NCBI GenBank assembly: GCA_030737835.1
Contig: JAUJYN010000017.1
Span: 1,116,001-1,180,000 of the forward strand
Length of the DNA stretch: 64,000 nucleotides
From: Acorus gramineus
Taxonomy: Eukaryota; Streptophyta; Magnoliopsida; Acorales; Acoraceae
Reading direction: 5' to 3'
Under the pieces are notes generated by a model that did no database searches, was not told the DNA's origin, and was given only the letters and a program-made list of their open reading frames with translations. Position 1 is the first letter of the stretch; each line of letters starts with the position of its first letter. Positions 37,265 through 49,019 of this stretch are shown in pieces. Made by a program: the position numbers and the translations under genes.

Positions 37265-38155
37265 TGCAAATGTGGAATCCAATCAAGAAATTGTCTCAGT
37301 TGTCAAATTTTCCCTTCCGTGCATCGTTTTTTGTTTTTTGTTTTTTTTTTGTGCGATATAAAAATACACATTAGATTAATTTTTTGCACTTCTTGCAAAT
37401 GTGGAATCCAATCAAGAAACTGTCTCAGTTGTCAAATTTTCCCTTTTGTGCATCTGAATTTCATCCGTTAATACTGTGTATCTGAAATTCACTAGTGTAT
37501 CTTGATTTGGGAATCCAATCAAGAAACTGTCTCAGTTGTCAAATTTTCCCTTCTGTGCATCTGAATTTCATCCGTTAATACTGTGTATCTGAAATTCACC
37601 AGTGTATCTTGATTTGGGAATCCAATCAAGAAACTGTCTCAGTTGTCAAATTTTCCCTTCCGTGCATCTGAATTTCATCCGTTAATACTGTGTATCTGAA
37701 ATTCACTAGTGTATCTTGATTTGGGAATCCAATCAAGAAACTGTCTCAGTTGTCAAATTTTCCTTTCCATACATCTGAATTTCATCCGTTAATACTGTGT
37801 ATCTGAAATTCACCAGTGTATCTTGATTTGGGAATCCAATCAAAAAACTGTTTCACTTGTCAAATTTTTCCTTCCGTGCATCTGAATTTCATCCGTTAAT
37901 ACTGTGTATCTGAAATTCACCAGTGTATCTTGATTTGGGAATCCAATCAAAAAACTATCTCAGTTGTCAAATTTTTCCTTTCGTGCATCTGAATTTCATT
38001 CGTTAATACTGTGTATCTAAAATTCACCAGTGTATCTTGATTTGGGAATCCAATCAAAAACTATCTTAGTTGTCAAATTTTCCCTTCCGTGCATCTGAAT
38101 TTCATCCGTTAATACTGTGTATCTGAAATTCACCATTGTATCTTGATTTGGGAAA
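37265..38155. repeat. Tandem array of 107-bp units
   Basis: GAATCCAATC begins at 37511, 37618, 37725, 37832, 37939 and 38046, an exact 107-bp spacing. Each unit contains TTGTCAAATTTTCCCTTCCG, GCATCTGAATTTCATCCG and CTGTGTATCTGAAATTCACC. Two earlier, differently started units (from about 37221 and 37350) share the second half. About eight units in all, with a few percent divergence. Minisatellite-like; no coding function seen. Confidence 0.93.
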
Positions 38156-38159
38156 TCAC

Positions 38160-38953
38160 AAATTTGACATTCTACAAATGTTTTATGTTTTCCTGTGCAC
38201 ACCATTCATATTCTGCATCTAATGATGCAATTAGCCTGTAATATCAGATACTTGTATCTGAAAATCATGGTACTGTGCAATGTTTTATTATCACACATTA
38301 AGATTTATGTATCTTAAAAAAAAAATTTCCCTTCCGTGCATCTGAATTTCTTTCGTTAATACTGTGTATCTGAAATTCGGTAGTGTATCTTGATTTGGGA
38401 AATCACAAATTTGACATTCGGTAGTGTATCGTCCACATTTTGTTGATCAGCCAAATCAATCACTTCCTTTGGTAAACTGGTTTCCATTTCACATGAATCG
38501 TGGATGTCTTCCAAATAATTTAATTCTTCAAATGTGTCATCCATATAATCCTCTTCAAATTTGACATTCTACAAAATGTTTTATGTTTTCCTGTGCACAC
38601 CATTCATATTCTGCATCTAATGATGCAATTAGCCTGTAATATCAGATACTTGTATCTGAAAATCATGGTACTGTGCAATGTTTTATTATCACACATTAAG
38701 ATTTATGTATCTTAAAAAAAAATTTCCCTTCCGTGCATCTGAATTTCTTTCGTTAATACTGTGTATCTGAAATTCGGTAGTGTATCTTGATTTGGGAAAT
38801 CACAAATTTGACATTCGGTAGTGTATCGTCCACATTTTGCTGATCAGCCAAATCAATCACTTCCTTTGGTAAACTGGTTTTCATTTCACATGAATCGTGG
38901 ATGTCTTCCAAATAATTTGATTCTTCAAATGTGTCATCCATATAATCCTCCTC
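38160..38953. repeat. 397-bp tandem duplication with a short acidic minus-strand frame
   Basis: Two copies, about 38160-38556 and 38557-38953, at a 397-bp offset. Each encodes on the minus strand MDDTFEE(L/S)NYLEDIHDSC, then KEVIDLADQQNVDDTLP, ending at a TAG. The second copy is preceded by a good 3' splice site, so the frame may be an exon remnant extending upstream with GSEEDY. Acidic, and no domain is recognised. It could derive from the N-terminal region of a MULE or FAR1-related protein (weak). Confidence 0.75.
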
Positions 38954-39306
38954 ACTGCCTGTTGAAAAATAGAAAAGTAGTCACATGTTATAAACTTAAA
39001 ATTAAGATACAGTGCTGTATCTTAAAACCAATACAAACCATATGGATTTTGAATTACCGGACATGTTATTTAGCAGTACATATTTTCAAATAAAGTCCTT
39101 CAAACCTTTACATGTATATACGTATATGACAATTAGCAATTAAATATTAATCAAGTACACATTAATCAATTCCATATAAATAAAATGTCAAAATTCATTT
39201 TAAGATACAGTGCTGTATCTTAAAACCAAACAAAAACCATGTGGATTTTGAATTACCAAACATGTTAATTAGCAGTACATATACTTTAAAAAAAGTCCTT
39301 CAAGCC

Positions 39307-39309
<3 letters not shown>

Positions 39310-39342
<33 letters not shown>
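39310..39342. repeat. (TA)n microsatellite
   Basis: An uninterrupted run of about 16 TA units in AT-rich sequence. Confidence 0.95.
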
Positions 39343-39343
<1 letters not shown>

Positions 39344-40127
39344 CAATTAGCAATTAAATATGAATCACATAAACATTAATCAATTCCATGGAGAAATAAG
39401 ATGTCAAACTTCAAATTGTGCTTGAAAATAAAATCAAGATACACGTGTATCTGAAATTTATTTTGATAGAGAAATAAAAACAAACAAAAAGGTATGTGAT
39501 GAATCGAATGAGTAATAAAAAAATCAGATCGAATATGAATTATTCAGATCGAAATAAATCTAACCTGATTGGATCGCCATTGTCTCACCACAATCGATCG
39601 CGAACAAAAAAAAAAAAAATGAACCGTGCAATTCTAATAACCTCCACAGATCCAACTGAAAAAAAAATTGATTTCGATGTTTGTTTTCACTTCCACCATT
39701 GAATCTAGATCTAAAATAAATGTAAATCGTGATATTTTTTTAGGGTTCGAAAGGCCTAACCTGGATGTTTGCACCACCATTAAATCGCACAAAAAAAAGA
39801 AAAACGTTGAAATCCTCTCTTTCAACGTTGAAATTAAAATCGACTATCAAATCTGAATGAAAAATGAAAATTGATGTTTGTTTCTTTGCAGCATATCAAT
39901 CTTTATAAAACTCTGTGATTTTTTATTTTTTTTTATTTTGATCATGCAATTGAAGTATCTTCATAAACCGAAGATTCTCATCCAAATCGTAACTAACTCG
40001 GCATTAATTGGACGGTTATTGAAAAAAACGGGGAGATTAGTTAGGGGGGTAATATAGGTATTTTAAGACTGCCACCTCATGGGGCTTAGTATGGGGTCTA
40101 CCAATTGGGGCCCAAGAATCATTATTG

Positions 40128-43100
40128 ATATAAAATATACACGATGAATTAGAGACCACATCTTTCTACATTTTGAATGAATACATATAAAAAAACATAT
40201 ACTCAATGAGGGTTGCGTGAATAACAGCATGAATGACCAAGTGTACTAGCATCCCTATTCAATTAAGTCAAAAACATTTTGTATTTTTTTGTAAAATTAT
40301 CCATTTAGCTATTTAATTATTTAAATAACTCTAATTAATATTGTATTAAAAATGGAGGGTTGGAGCCTCTTAGTAACATCCGAAATCATCTTTCCTTTTT
40401 TTTCATCATCCGTAAAATCTCTCTTAGTAAACGAGATCATTATTTTTTTGACATGATTCGTAAAATCTCTCTTCATAGTTAAAAAAAGGTCTTTATTTTC
40501 ACAAATAAGAGTGATGTCAATCTAATTAAAACACAAGATAAATCAAATTATTGTTGTGATCCAAAAAAAAATCCATGGAACAACTCTCACAGGCAAGAAC
40601 GTTGTTACACACAGTTCAATGTAACAAGAAAATAATTTTCAATGAAAAAACCAGGGATGAATTTTTACTCAAACCGTGTACAAATTTATGAAAACTCGTA
40701 AAATTGAACTTGTTACAAGTGTGAATGTGTAATGAATCGTCCTCATATTGATTCTGGGACTCCTTGTTTGTGTGTCAGTTATTTTTAATTACTTGGATGA
40801 ATGGAGGACAATTGTAGCCGCAGATTGAATTGCAAATCCATACCCCAACATTCAATCTGACAACCAAGTTGTATAAATACAGTGGACAGAACACACATAG
40901 AAATCCCCCATGCAGAAAATGCAATACCAAGCTATAACCCATTCAAGTGTACAACACTTTATAGAGAACCAAATGTGATCATCTGAACTCCAAATTGATG
41001 GATTACACATTAGAAATAATGATCGTATACATCAAGATAGGCAGTTCATTTTTTCTTTCTTTCTGTAGAGCATGTTTCAATTGTAATGTACATTTGTGGT
41101 TTCTGTATTACCTCTTGTAACTACATAACACTCTCCACAAACCATCACAAAGCATGGTCTATTTCGCATTTCACCGTCGCAAAGGTTGTGCTCTTGTAAA
41201 TATAAACACTCCTCTGCCCCCAACAGCACGACCCAAAAGCATATCCCTATCTAAATATGAGAGATAATATAGACCTCCAACTGATCGTCTGCAAGCAGAG
41301 TTAAGTCGTGCTGTTAGAACCAACCACTCCGAGAATTACTACTTCCTGTGAACCAAGTTATGATTGAGAAAGCTAGACGATAAAGTGAATTTTTAGATGG
41401 TCAATACCAAGTACCAACTAACCCTTCTGAGGTTCCTGACCAGCTTATAAGATTATCAATGTACGCGAAAAAAATAAGGCACTCATCACAATATCATATT
41501 ATGGGATTCTACTTCTGTTTCTATTTTCATCTTTTCGTTCTTCTTCTCTTTCCAGAGGATGGGTTGTTTTCTAGGGTCAAGACCAACTATAACTATATTT
41601 GATGAGATGAACATAACATGCAGTATGTACCTCTCTGAGCTTCTCACAGGCGTTTGAGCTTTGAATGTCTTGAGGAACTGCAAAATCTGTGACAGAAAAA
41701 TCATTGACGACTTATATACAGATATGATATTCTAATAAAACAGCCAAGAGTACAAGAAAAAAAAAGGCAGGAGAAATGAGTTTCTTTGTCGTTGTTACCT
41801 GCAAGCTTAAAAATGATCGAGGTAGTATTGCTGGAGCTATCAGGGTTTGGAGTTCTTCGCTAATATTTATATTCTCAATGGCAATCTACAATGTAATTTC
41901 AAACTTATTTCAGATGAGTTGAAGAACATGCATAAAGACTGGAAAGCAAAATATATAGCAAATTGCAGCTTATATCTCAAGTACAAGTTCAAGACCTTGA
42001 AGCATTAATTACAGGATGTAGTATAAAATTCCCACTATATGAATACAGAATTTCTAGACATAACCACAATGACATCCACTCAGCAACCTAAAAAAGGCAG
42101 CCATGTCAGCTTGCTTTTACCTCTAAATATCTGGTATGTTTGAATATCAGTTTTCCTCAAAAAAAATGTTTGAATATCAGTTGTATGTTTTGCAGAATAG
42201 TATTTTGTAGCATACTCTTTGCATATTTTATTCTCCAATAGTATCTAGCATCTCAACCAATAGGCCATTTAAAACTGAGGATTAGCTTTTCAATGTGGAT
42301 AGCAGGATTCACCACTACCATAACTTGCAGCTCTCCTACATTGTTAACTCCAAAGTTTGATTATAATTTTAACATAAAATCTCATCTAAAGGTAGCGATT
42401 AGTAAAAAACTGAAGACCTCTGGTCTAGGATTTTGCAGTTTTGCATTATTAACAGCAGTGAAACATATGGAAGGAAGCTACAGTCAACTATATCAACAAA
42501 ATAAACAGCTATAGCTACAGTAAAGTGAAAGCAATCTCTTGCATCATATTCCCCAACAACTAAAAGGTTTGCATGTTGTAGAGGAAATTTAACAAAATCC
42601 ATATTCTTTAATGAGGGACACCCTAATATTCTAAAAAAAAATTATATTCACAGATAATTGTCCCAGATTTAGCTTAGACTTGACCCATGAGACTGCTTAA
42701 GATCTTATTTAACTTCTCAAGGGTCCTTAATTTGTAGATGAACCCATATAATTGAAGTATAGAGTGTTGCAAGTTAATGTACCTGATGGCTGTTTAAAAT
42801 AAATATATGACTGGGTGTCAGTAAATGAAATGGACTTCCTTCTTTCCATTCTTCTCAACTGTCATTCTCCCCCAGATATGGTTGGGGTTAGATTTCTCTT
42901 TCATAGAACAAACTGTACATTAATCTCATCACTTTCTTTCTTTAACCTTTCTCTGACTTGTATCCGGCTGAATCAAGACAAGTTAATTTCTCAGTTAGTC
43001 AGTTACAATTTCTATTGTTTCTCGTCAAATACAGGCATGTCCCTTCAATCTTTTCCAGTCCTCTAAACTTCTTGCGTCATCCATGAAAATTTTCACCTAC

Positions 43101-44655
43101 TCGAGGAATTTTATGATTTTATCTTTAACATTACTTCATGGAAACCGACAGGCTATAGATATTTAAATTATCAGCCTCCAATTATATAACTCGTTAAGAA
43201 ATTGGTCCTCGTATCAACAAAACACCTACATTACAACCTTAATGTCATCCAGAATTTCAACCATATAGTTTCCTAAATCCGAGACAAGCCCTATAATTTC
43301 AGTCTGGTGGATGAAATTTTCAAGCACATCCTCAAATTGTTCGGATTGTATATCACACTTATGAGAATTGCTTAATATAACTTGCTTATAATATCAAATA
43401 TTATTTCCTCTCTTCTGTTGTTCTGCATCTAACTTCATCCTCTTAAAAAGGCCATAGCATGTCTAAAAGGCCTTCCAACATCTAGCTTTAAATGTATGTG
43501 TAACAATGTGGTAAACAAATAACCGAAGCATGTAAAAAAGAATGGAAAAAAAAAACTACCTCTTCAAACTGAAGGTATATGTTCCGCTTAGAGACAACAT
43601 AAAACTTTGCCGTAACTAGCAAGGTTGCCCCATCTTGTTCCTGTCCACAAAATGAAAAACAAAAACAAACTTTCAATGGTTGATAGACTGGCATACAGGG
43701 TATGCAAGCGTTCTGACAAGCACATGCACACAAATTAGAGAAGAAAAAGAATGACTTTTAGAAGTGAGATGTAGAAAACCAAATAGTATATTTCTGATAA
43801 ATGGTGGCCCCTGTGTTTGATCCCCTGACCTCCTCTTTGGGGGGGGGGGAGGGGAAGGATGCCAACCGGATAATAATCAAAGCTTTGTTCGCAAAACCAA
43901 AAAGTACATTGAAAAGAAAAGGTCAACAAGGTGAAATACTTGGCAGAATATTAGTAAATATCAGTACATAAGCCACTTACTCCTTATGGGTCTGGTGTCA
44001 GCACTATTAACAATAGCTGGATCACCTCAGATGGCTATTTTATCCTGAAATATGAGGCATTATTCTCACTTGCGAGTGAGATAACACCATTTGAACGCGG
44101 ATAGGAAACATAACATATTTTACTTACAATATGACAATCAATTCAAATGATGGTGGAATGCACTCCACGTACAACATCAACAAAAAAAAGAAGACCCCAA
44201 GCACTTGTATGGTTAAGAATTCCGAACAACAGTGAATTTGTATTTGACTGATTAACAACCTCAGCAGCAATGCTTAGGTAAATCTAGGCAATATTTATAG
44301 CTCAGGCTTTTGATCTCTTCTATTTCACTCTGAATTTGGTTTGGTTCCTCATTAAATTAGCTAATCCCATTGCTTCATCCATTACATCTTATAAGTGAAC
44401 AATGTCTTCAGACTTCTAACCATATATTTCAACAAGGCTTGTAAAAACTGTTCAATCAATCATCACTTTACATTAAACGATATATTGATTATCCCATTTT
44501 TCTCAAGAAGGTGAAGATACAAAGCGGTGCCACTGATCCGACCTCTCTCCGAATAGTATGACCTCCAAAATTACATATACTCAATAAAACCCAAGCAACC
44601 GAACGCAAACTACACACACTATGAGCTGCATTAGACAATTCGACATAGTGCCATT
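40128..44655. repeat. Segmental duplication copy B (uninterrupted)
   Basis: Contiguous equivalent of copy A (5741-6467, 23034-25990 and 36421-37203). It keeps an unbroken join CCCCAACATTCAATCTGACA at about 40850, where copy A holds the copia element, and an unbroken join at about 43800-43862, where copy A holds the Athila element. It contains exons 4-7 of the intact fibrillin gene and its 3' flank. It is contiguous with exons 1-3 to the right, so it occupies the original 5' side of the locus. Confidence 0.95.
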
Positions 44656-45301
44656 CAAAGAAAAGTTTAACCCAACTTCAAATTACCTCCAGCAAAGTCG
44701 GGACGCTCCATCGCACAACGTTCCGCACGATCCCCCCGTCCGTCCGGTCCCTGCACTCGAACTTCTGAAAAATCTGTCCCACCTGACCCACGCAAACAAC
44801 ATCAATTGTCACTCAAGAGACCTCTAAAAAAAATTAACGCGAATCGCCAAACCTGAAAGAAGGGGAGCCTCTCGGAGGCTTCGAGGAGGACGAGAACGTC
44901 GGATGCGGAGGTGTAGTTGAGGCGCCACGTGCCGTCGAGGGTCCCCAGGTCCACTCCCGTCCCCGCTCCGTACCGTTCCACGTTCACCTGCTTTAACGGA
45001 GACAGAATGAGACGGCTCTACCGACTGAACCGGCCCTGAGAGGGGAGGGGGGGGGGCGGACCAGTGATTCTTCAATGGAGGATCGCTGATCGGCGGTCGT
45101 GGTGAGGCCGCGCCGGGTGTCCTGTACGGCCCTCAACAGGTCGTGCTTCCTCCTCTCCAGATCCGCTGCCTCAGAGAGCGCGGCGGACGACACGCGCGCG
45201 AGGCATCGGAACGGTTTCGAGGGAGGGAGAGGGAGACGGTGACTGTGTCCGGTTCGGATGAGTGGAGAGACCGAGGACGTCCATGGCGTCGTGAACGCCA
45301 T
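41171..45301 (-). CDS. PAP10: Plastid-lipid-associated protein (fibrillin), PAP10/FBN8-like
   Basis: Exons on the minus strand are 45301-45062, 44987-44853, 44782-44687, 43640-43560, 41885-41799, 41686-41631 and 41288-41171. They total 813 bp, 270 residues plus TGA, with GT-AG borders and matching phases throughout. The N-terminus (MAFTTPWTSSVSPLIRTGHS) is Ser/Thr/Arg-rich without acids, like a chloroplast transit peptide. The PAP/fibrillin domain starts near residue 50, with KHDLLRAVQDTRRGL, LDGTWRLNYTSASDVL, VGQIFQKFECRD, NIYLQFEE and LIAPAILPRSFLSLQ. It ends VGGLYYLSYLDRDMLLGR...FIFTRAQPL. Fibrillins coat plastoglobules or thylakoids and act in plastid lipid and stress biology; the exact role of this member is not known to me. 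Closest by memory is Arabidopsis PAP10 (fibrillin 8). Intron 4 is 1.7 kb. Exons 4-7 are duplicated at 25826-23356. Confidence 0.92.
43803..43875. repeat. Possible SINE-like short element in fibrillin intron 3
   Basis: GTGTTTGATCCCCTGACC resembles a tRNA-type B box (GGTTCGAnnCC). The surrounding text (GGCCCCTGTG..., ACCTCCT..., a G-run, TGCCAACC) resembles 61540-61615. Short and imperfect, so a shared SINE origin is only suggested. Confidence 0.3.
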
Positions 45302-47049
45302 TTATTTTTTGGTTTTCCTTCTTCAAGCGGAGTCGTGCCTTCAAAAGCTACAATGCGGCAAGAGGAGACCGGGGCTTCTCGAATCTACACCGTACATTGA
45401 TGATATCGTGGCTCTTGACCGCCCGATGTCCATAGCTTGTTTAGGCAGAACCTCCGTAGTTTTTTTTTTTTTTTTGGGTTAGTGCAGTGCTGTGGTCCGT
45501 GAGATAGTTTCTTTTCGATCCATTCCAGTCTCATACTCGTCTATTGTCTATAGATTTAAAGTCGTACTATTGAGATATAGACTTCAGTAGAAATTTTTTA
45601 CATTCTCTATAAATACATTCATGTAATTCATTAGATTATATGTTTTATTTTTTATAAAGGTATCTTATTAAAGAGGTATAATATTTTCAAAAAATATAAA
45701 ACATATGTAAGTTAGAATTGACTGAAAAATAAATTGTACATAACATTATCTTCTTTTTTAAATTGACCCCTCCCTTCTTAGATATTTTAAAAAGGAAAAA
45801 TCAATATAACTTAACTAAATTGATTTTAGTCCTTGTAAAATTGTTCTCTTCAAAGTATACATGAATAAGAATAATAGATTCCTGAATCAAATCGCTGTCA
45901 GTTTATAGGGAATATTCCAAACTAAACGAAGATCCAATAAATAACATTCAAATAAGACCTCGTAAAATATGTAAAATCAGTTTAAGCCATTTTCATGACA
46001 AATTTGCTCGTCTTTTTCTAAAAATCTCATTGCTATCTTATTCTCACCTCCGATTAAAAAAATTGACACTTACAGAGAAACCAGTTATAAAAGCCATCTG
46101 ATCTTCAGCCTTTCACCAGTTCTAAAGGAGACTGAACATTGTCATCGCCCACACGAATTGTTGTGACATTAATTTCATAAGTTAGTGTTACATGCGTTTG
46201 TTTTAACGTAAAACTTCGTTACGCGCTATTTTTTAAAAAAATGAAAAGTTGTTACGAAAATAATTCTGTAACCGTCTTAAAATCCTAATTTTGGGATCTG
46301 ATAGAGAGAATCATATGCCATTTTCCATGAAAAAACAAATCTTTCAAATCTTCACAAACTTCTTCATTTTCTTTCTTACCTGTATTTTTGTGTTATAAAA
46401 AAAATTATCGTTCTTATCTTTTATTTCATCTTATCTTTCAAATCTTCACAAACTTCTCCATTTTCTTTCTTATTTGTATTTTTATGTTATAAAAAAAATT
46501 ATCATTCTTATCTTTTATTTTAGCTTATCTTATCAAATGTATTTTGATTTAAAATATTTCATTTGTGAATCTAAATAACCAATGAGAGTGTTTTTATAGT
46601 AGAAATATAAAATTATATAATTTACATAGATGCAAAAAAAAATTTGAATAATTTTTAATATGTATAGATTATAATTTTTATTAAAATACAAAAATATTTT
46701 TATTTGAATTATAAAAAAAATTAGACAATCTGAAAAGATATAATTTTTTATTATTATTACATAGAAATTTCTTTTGCAATATAGAATGAAAATAAAAATT
46801 TTAAACTTACATTCAATTGAATAAAATGTTTTTTTTACGTAAATTGAAATCCCTAATAATTAAATGAGGTCCTGTGCTGAGGCCGCGGGTCTTGGTGAGA
46901 TTTTGTTAGAGACAAAGATGATGTCACGTCTCCTCCCCAAAAGAGCAAAGAGCCTACGTAACGTCGAATATTTCAATCGGACATCCTCATTATGCTGATT
47001 ATATCGCATCTCAGGAACATTAGTTCAAACATTTAAAGTTCAAACGTAA
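45302..47049. other. Upstream intergenic region of the fibrillin gene
   Basis: No gene recognised. The first 300 bp must contain the fibrillin promoter; no convincing TATA box is seen on the minus strand beyond an AT-rich patch near 45305. The region 45600-46850 is very AT-rich. At 46342-46530 two copies of a 94-bp sequence (TTTCAAATCTTCACAAACTT...) lie in tandem. Confidence 0.6.
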
Positions 47050-47397
47050 AGAGCCTACGTTTGATTACACGTTTAGAACAATTTTTGTTTTTTAAAAAAC
47101 TAAAAAACTAACATCGACCAAACGGGACAGGTTTATTTAGAATCGAAAGCTAGATTCATTTTAATTTTTTCCTCAAAATCCGTGTTTTAAAAAGCTCAAA
47201 AACAACGTTTTTTTTTTTTTATCGAAATCGATTTTTTAATTAAAAAACAACTTTCTCTGTCAAATATCAACTGCTTTCAAATATTGATTCTTAAATTAAA
47301 AGAAAAACATCCCAATAAAAATCAAGGTCTAAAATCATCTTAAAAAACAACTTTATTTTAAAAATTACTTTTCAATCTGCGTTTCCAAATAGACCCT
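47050..47397. repeat. Possible Tourist/Harbinger-type MITE
   Basis: The left end is GAGCCTACGTTTGATTACAC. The right end, reverse-complemented, is AAGGGTCTATTTGGAAACGC. These resemble the common plant GGGxCTGTTTGG TIR, with imperfect TAA/TAG-like flanks. The interior is A/T-rich with several inverted patches (AAACAACTTT). Flanking text CCTCATTATG...TTAGTTCAAACA occurs on both sides (46983 and 47401), suggesting a local duplication. Confidence 0.4.
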
Positions 47398-49019
47398 TAG
47401 ACCTCATTATGTTATATTTCTGGTTAAGCCATCTCACTAGCATTAGTTCAAACACTCTACTTCGTTATGATGTTCTCACATTGGTTTGACCTCTTATGGG
47501 TAGATATTAGGAGCACATTTGAGGGTATATAACAAGTTGGGCTTCAACCAGCAATTCAAGCGATCAAATTCTCTGGATGAATTGTGTCCAATTCTGTGCA
47601 GAACCTGACGCCGAGGGCACCACCAATCACCAACACCAACCTATCAATCCTGAGTCCCGACAACATCCTCATTGGCGAGCGAGGGGCACAAGGGTGGTCT
47701 GAGGGCACTCACCATTATAACTAAAATCTAAATGACAATGCTATACTATCTATCAGGGCCATGGGGGGGGGGGGGGGGGAATGAGTTCCAAGTATGAATA
47801 AAAACGGGCAGAAGATCTAAATCCGGGAGGAGGGAGCAGGGGAAACTTTTGTCTAGAGAAACAGATAAAAAGAAACAAGAATTGATTTTTTTTTTTTTAA
47901 TGTAGTTATTGATCTAATCAGCACACATAAGAGACCAAATAATTTTTCCAACATATTGCTTGTCACAATAAGATCCAGTTTTAAAAAGAAAAACAACACA
48001 GAATGGGAGAATAATCACAGAAGCCAACTGAATAGGCTATTCTCAAATCTTTCTGCTCTCTTCCAAATCAATGGCCTGCCAATATTGAAAATCAAATAAT
48101 ATTTTTTTTAAAAAAAAAAGGGTCAGCTTCACATCATTTTTTTCCAGTGAAATTTGTCTCCAATGGAACCGGTTCAAATTCTCAGCGTATTAGCATCTTT
48201 TTCATAATCCTGTCAAATGGTAGACATAGCTCTAAGAATTTGGAACTTCAACGCATTGAATAACAGCATGTGTAAAGAGTCCTAGTGCTATTGGAATGAA
48301 CGCATGTCATTCAGATAGTCAGAAACCATTGTAACAAACTTTTAATCTCAGAATAACCCAAGTTCAAGTATATTAGAAAATGTTTAGCCATTCAAAAAAA
48401 AAAAAACATTTATCCGTATATCCTGCCATAACCTGCATGTTCATACCCTGGCGACCATCCATATGTCTAAAGCTTATTTTGTTCAGTGAAAAAAGTGGTG
48501 CTGACCAATTATATTATAAGGTAAACATTCCACTAAGGTAGAATAAAAAACATAACCGCCTATGGTAATACTGCTTTTTAAAAGAGTATATGTCTAAAAG
48601 AGATTCTTTACTGCTTTGGGGAAGAACAAGTACTTCTACCTTTATCTTCAAATAATGAGATATCAGTAAATGGATTTTCCTAAAATCCTAAAACATCCCA
48701 TGTCTAGGTTTTTTAGCGATGTGTGGTACTTGTTAGTCAATGGCACACACAGAATATCAAATTAATAGAAGAATATCTATGATTCTATGTTTTAAAATAA
48801 ACATTAATTTAGCTCCATTAATTCCATAAAAAAAAAATAGCTCCATTAAAGTAGCAATGTAATTTAATATATCTTGCACAAAAGCTTTACTAATTAATGT
48901 AGTTACCTATCTACAATCCACTACTTTGTATTCTTACACACCCTTCAAATTGATTACGGCATGCACTGGATTATTGTTGGAACTCACTAGTCTTGGAACC
49001 ATTTAAAGTTCAGCATAGT
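47398..49019. other. Gene-free AT-rich stretch
   Basis: No open frame with a recognisable domain. It includes a run of 17 G at about 47763-47779 and several A and T runs. The stretch at 47580-47740 is less AT-rich but has no supportable gene. Confidence 0.5.

Larger units (their letters stand above)
37204..40127. other. Repeat-rich filler between the two duplication copies
   Basis: It is present only at the junction of copy A and copy B. It starts with a T-run and GTGCGACATAAAC. It then carries a 107-bp tandem array, a 397-bp tandem duplication, a TA microsatellite and an AT-rich end. Its last 100 bp (TTAGGGGGGTAATATAGG, then CATGGGGCTTAGTATGGG) resemble transposon end sequence. No transposase is recognised. 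It may be a non-autonomous element inserted at, or involved in forming, the junction; this is inference. Confidence 0.6.

Noticed and set aside
37265-38155. Regularly spaced repeats resembling a CRISPR-type array
   Set aside because: Whole 107-bp units are repeated with no variable spacers, in a plant genome. It is a minisatellite.
37204-39800. T-run plus GTGCGA at 37204/37350 and TCGCAC plus A-run at 39784 as terminal inverted repeats of the filler
   Set aside because: Apart from the homopolymer only about 8 bases match, and sequence unique to the filler continues for another 330 bp.
47763-47779. Run of about 17 G as a regulatory or structural element
   Set aside because: An isolated homopolymer, just as likely slippage or an assembly artefact; no supporting context.
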